Positions 60,280 through 64,000 of a DNA stretch of 64,000 bases are shown here, in pieces. Position 1 is the first letter of the stretch; each line of letters opens with the position of its first letter. A model generated the notes under the pieces. The model was not told the origin of the DNA, ran no database searches, and was given only the letters and a program-made list of their open reading frames with translations. This stretch comes from Mytilisepta virgata (lineage: Eukaryota > Mollusca > Bivalvia > Mytilida > Mytilidae), in contig CM051516.1 in assembly GCA_028015205.1 (NCBI GenBank), forward strand, positions 38,888,230-38,952,229, written 5' to 3'. Made by a program: the position numbers and the translations under genes.

Positions 60280-61766
60280 ACGGCAAGTTTGTTCTTGACA
60301 TACACAAATTGGATAAAACCCAAGACAACTCGTATGAAACCTACATTTACCTAGTAGGGAGAATTTAAATGCTCGTCAATCCAATGATAATTTGTTCTAA
60401 CGTTATTTATCCTTAAATAACTCTATGCTGAGATTATCTTTGGTAATAGTAATGATTGTGCGAAATAATTAGCAAAATGTATGTACAATCTTTGTTTATT
60501 TTATCTTAAAGATTGGCAGGACAACAATCAAACAATGGTTGGGAGAAAATGTCATATTGGAAGAATAACAATCAAAACAATAGTTGGGAGAAAATATCTA
60601 TCATATAAAACAGAATCAGAGTTTATACCATTATATCTACATGTTTACGTTTATCTCTATGTTACGAATGATTACTTAACTTATCAAAGATACGAAGAAT
60701 CATTCTTCAACTATGTCAAGTATAAGGAAATGAATGTAAAGTTATTATATACATCTTCTCCCTACCAATTGAGTTCCAAACTCTTAATAATAAGGTACAA
60801 AATACTTTTTAAATATACATGTATTAGAAGACATGTGCATACATCTATATATGTGTGTGTTTTTTTTTCAATGTGATATAAATTGGATTAACATTATTGA
60901 TATTTCCTGATCAATGGAGTTTGTTTACGAACAGTGTTGAGAAAAAATAATAATCTAATTGTTCTATAATTAGATATAAAAATGCACCCAAAAATTATAT
61001 ACAGTTCAAATGATCTTATTCTGCATTAAAATGTCAGTCAATAAATTGTAATCTAATTCTTCTTTATAGTTTTTTTTCAAACAAGTTAAGATGTTAATGT
61101 GCAATATTCTCATAACTTCTAAATATATTCTCCCAAGTATAGTAACTATTAATTTTTTGTGATCTTTAGTCTGTAATATAAAAATTTAGGTCGTATAATA
61201 TTAAATTGTTTTATATTTCTAACATGAAACATTAATTGAGCAGAAAAATGAATATATTTATATTAGACAGATAAAAGTAAAGTAACAAATTAATGTCATG
61301 AATATGGTTATTTTTTTCCTATTGGATTAATGTCCATATATGGAATATAGCCAAGAAATCACGAATGTACTGGGGAGTTTTTCTAATTTGAGATGAGGTT
61401 CCATAGGGTTATATTATGTATAAAAAGAGAGTCTTGTTTAAATACAGTTTTTTATCGGCTATATAGGTTATTCTTTTGATTACTATCTCGGCCAACAGAT
61501 TGATTATTTAAGTAAAATATATTTATCAGATGTAATGTATGTTAGAAAAGAAAATATCCAAATTAACTACTAGAAAAATGGCCAAAACTGCATGCATACG
61601 TACCTGCCAAAATATTGTAGTATTTCTGGTACACTGTTCTGTATTATTGTTTTTATCGTATGAACTTTTCTGTATTTTAATTTTTGAAATAGACATTTTA
61701 CCATTGCCCTTAATTAGATTTTATCGTATCCTTAGAGAGATGTGTAATTTTTTTCATAAAAATAAA
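60280..61766. other. Upstream of gene B, no gene seen
   Basis: AT-rich. An imperfect direct repeat is visible near 60515-60600 (AACAATCAAAC.AT.GTTGGG, AGAAAAT). A 131-codon frame there was not recognised. Confidence 0.4.
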
Positions 61767-61767
61767 A

Positions 61768-61925
61768 TTTTGATGCACAAGATGTGCACATTTTGTCGAT
61801 TAACGACTCATCAATTGTGCTCAAGGCCTAAATTGTTGAAAACCAAAAGAATAATCCAAAAAGTTGAAGAGCAAAGTGAAAAAACACCAAAATGACCCAA
61901 AAGGGGTAAAGCCAAAACAATCTGA
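61768..61925 (+). repeat. Dispersed repeat, copy 2 (copy 1 at 20088-20290)
   Basis: TTTTGATGCACAAGATGTGC, ACATTTTGTCGATTAACGAC and TGTGCTCAAGGCCTAAATTG align with the copy near 20100, followed by the A-rich CCAAAAAGTTGAAGAGC part. No terminal inverted repeats were seen. Confidence 0.75.
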
Positions 61926-61929
61926 CACC

Positions 61930-62328
61930 AGATCGACAGACAGATACGGGAAATCATACGTTGTACATGTATCATTGTAGAAAAAGATAAACAAATGCAG
62001 GTATAGCGCATACCCATGTTAAAATAAGCATGATATCAATGAATTATTTCTTAATTGATATTGATTTTTATTTTCATTTTTTTATTTCATTCTACATTAC
62101 ACAAGCACCACAATCGAATAAAGTACTTATATCCATAGTGTGATCCACTCGATATACATGTATATACAAACAAGATTTACTGTGAGCCATTGCTCACTAT
62201 TGATACCCCCGCTTTTCGATAAGGTCGAAAAATACCCAGCCAAATTGACTGTTACACTTAGATTTTTTGTCGTGCTTAAGGTGGAAAAGTTAAATTCAGG
62301 TGAGCGATACAGGCTCTTATGAGCCTCT
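61930..62328. other. Intergenic, no gene seen
   Basis: Nothing recognised. Confidence 0.35.
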
Positions 62329-62329
62329 A

Positions 62330-62850
62330 GTTATGATTACAATTACAATTAAATTACTCATTTTTTTGGTTAAAACACACTTACTTTCATCTCGTAATCA
62401 TGATTAATTGCGATTACGTTTGATTACTTTATGTTCGATTTTGTTTTTGTATTGCCTGAAATGACTGAAGTGCATACATGTGTATTTGCATTTTGCTTTG
62501 ACATCACCTTCAATTCCAGTTAGAATTTCAAAGGAACTAAGATGCGTCTTGACATGATCTGTTGACAATGACCTGTCTTACCAGCATTTAATGAAGGTTG
62601 TATCAAAATGCTTCAAAATAAATAGAATAAACTTCAGACTGGAATTTTTATTTCATGTTTGAAAATAGAATAAGACAAAATTATAGTAATCAAAAGTAAT
62701 CAGAAAGTACATATAATTACAGCAAGTTTTTGATGTAATTTAAATGAAATTACAAGTAATCATATTTTTGATAATTATAGATAACATCTGATTACTTTAA
62801 AAATGTAATCAATTACAGCTAACTACAATTACAATTAATGATTACCACAC
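62330..62850. repeat. GTAATC/GATTAC-rich tract between genes B and C
   Basis: The left border has TTATGATTACAATTACAATT and the right border AACTACAATTACAATTAATG plus ATTACC. Between them GATTAC, GTAATC and AATTACA words recur on both strands far above background. It is probably a decayed repeat or MITE; its ends are not clear. Confidence 0.5.
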
Positions 62851-62859
62851 GTCTGTGAA

Positions 62860-63000
62860 TATTTAAAAAAATGGTCAATAAGACAATGACTAGTCAATAT
62901 TTCCTTGTAAAAAATATATTAATGCTATCTATTATTTACATACGTACATGTACATATTATACTAAATAAACAATAATGAGATCTATATATGTTTTACGTT
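62860..63000 (-). other. 3' flank of gene C, similar to that of gene B
   Basis: This is the counterpart of 57835-57990 (shared GACAATGACTAGTCA and ATTATTTACATA blocks). It is probably 3' UTR. AATAAA-type words on the minus strand were not clearly placed. Confidence 0.5.
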
Positions 63001-64000
63001 TTAACACCTAAACTGCAAAATACGCGGTGATGATCTGTCTTTCCCTTGGGTATTCCAAGCATAATCGTAATGGTTCAAATCTATCAGTTTCTTCATCACT
63101 GCAGTCGTTTTCCTTAACCGGCAACATCTAACAAACAGCTTGCAACCTTTCTTCAAAACGTCCTCTATCTGAAATTTCACATCTGAATGTTTTAAAAGTC
63201 TGGATTCCCATGAACCTCTTTTTAAATTGAACCCTTTGCTAGACTTGCAGAAGACGACGTATCGTTTACAACGATCACCAGTCTGTACCGAAAACTCGTA
63301 TAATGCCGGTTTTTTGTACTGACCACCAGAAACGATCTTTCTTCTATATCCAACAGAGCCAGCTGAGCGTCTCTCCCAGATGTGAGATTCTTCGTCAGGA
63401 ACTGAGGTAGTTATTGCAAGTTGCCATTTTGACCACGGAGCATCATTGAGCACAAAGTTTCTTTCCGGTACATTTTTTCTCTTTAGTTTTGGGAGATTCT
63501 TCAACTGTTAAAGTAGAAAGAGACAAATAAAAAAAATTAATTGATTTAAAGAAGTAAAAAGGTAAAATTTTAAAATCTTTATGTTGACTAAAAAATTGAA
63601 AAAAATATAATATCATTGTTTTTTTCTGCTGCATATTAATGATAGCATAAATTATTTTAGTTTACTCCTAACTTTTTAATATAGTTTTTTCATTTCTAGA
63701 AATCGTATAGTTTTCTATAAAACTATATATTATAAGTAAAACATAAAATGACAATTTTATACCTGGTACTTCTCGAGAGGTTTATCTCTATTCTCCGTCA
63801 TTTTCACATGCTTAGGTCTATATTTAGCAACTCTTGGTTTTCGTGCTTTCATTACAGCTTGTTTATGGGTTGGTTTAAGAGCTTTGCCTGATGGTGGCTT
63901 TGTTGGTAATGGAATTTTAGTAACAGGTGGGGGAATGGAGTCCATAACATCAGCATCCGATTTTAGTTTTTCAAACAAAGCGTCCAAATCTCTAGGAATT
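63001..64000 (-). CDS. Gene C: third cluster member, 3' part only (cut by window edge)
   Basis: Two exons are visible: exon 3 from the window edge to 63763, and exon 4 from 63504 to 63001 (167 codons plus stop, exactly the length seen in gene B). The 3' splice site (CTTTAACAG) and the 5' splice site (CAG/GTATAA) match those of gene B. Exon 3 is the Pro/Lys-rich linker (DLDALFEKLKSDADVMDSIP, then PPPVTKIP). Exon 4 carries ALYEF, RYVVFCKSSKG and YDYAWN and differs from gene B at only a modest number of residues, with no stops or frameshifts. The vWA exons must lie beyond the right edge. Because B and C stay open over exons 3 and 4 despite nucleotide differences, the C-terminal domain is probably under protein-level constraint. 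Confidence 0.78.

Overview
The window looks like nuclear DNA of a marine bivalve mollusc, probably a mussel (Mytilidae). It is strongly AT-rich and its genes have introns with GT/AG borders. It carries many ACATGTA-type words and long G/C and A/T homopolymers. It is also full of small inverted-repeat elements, tRNA-derived SINE pieces and 5'-truncated retroelement pieces of a kind I associate with bivalve genomes. The organism assignment is inference from style and repeat content; no species marker is present.

Genes. Few real genes are visible. (1) A 308-codon open frame on the + strand at 7019-7945 sits just behind a good 3' splice site and encodes a basic, low-complexity protein that I do not recognise. 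(2) A 711-codon open frame on the - strand at 20776-22911 encodes a Ser-rich, mostly disordered protein with one charged helical block. (3) The right end (54.4-64.0 kb, - strand) holds a tandem cluster of three related genes. Gene A (54423-56517) and gene B (57991-60029) start with a von Willebrand factor A (vWA) domain split over two exons; gene C (63001-64000) runs off the window. B and C end in a 167-residue cysteine- and lysine-rich domain that may be a degenerate GIY-YIG fold. A has a different basic tail instead. B has an in-frame TAG inside its vWA domain. A and B share an upstream TACGTCATCA (CRE-like) element. B and C share similar 3' flanks.

Region by region. 0-6 kb: intergenic DNA with one copy of a 0.5-kb repeat, two SINE-like pieces and a hairpin element. 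6.0-8.2 kb: a TIR element, then the 308-aa gene. 8.2-17.4 kb: minisatellite and decayed reverse-transcriptase fragments. 17.45-19.29 kb: nested inverted-repeat elements, including an 815-bp element with a TTA duplication and an interior packed with TACGA words. 20.1-22.9 kb: a dispersed repeat and the 711-aa gene. 23.3-54.4 kb: essentially gene-free DNA with hairpin elements, a 31-bp and a 37-bp minisatellite (the second interrupted by a retroelement tail), a tRNA-derived SINE, a TA-flanked TIR relic and local duplications. 54.4-64 kb: the vWA cluster.

How the genes fit together. The three vWA genes are one expanded family with identical exon lengths where they can be compared. Their vWA domain keeps the metal-ion-dependent adhesion site, which suggests ligand or partner binding, probably inside the cell because no signal peptide is seen. 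Nothing in the sequence links the other two genes to them.
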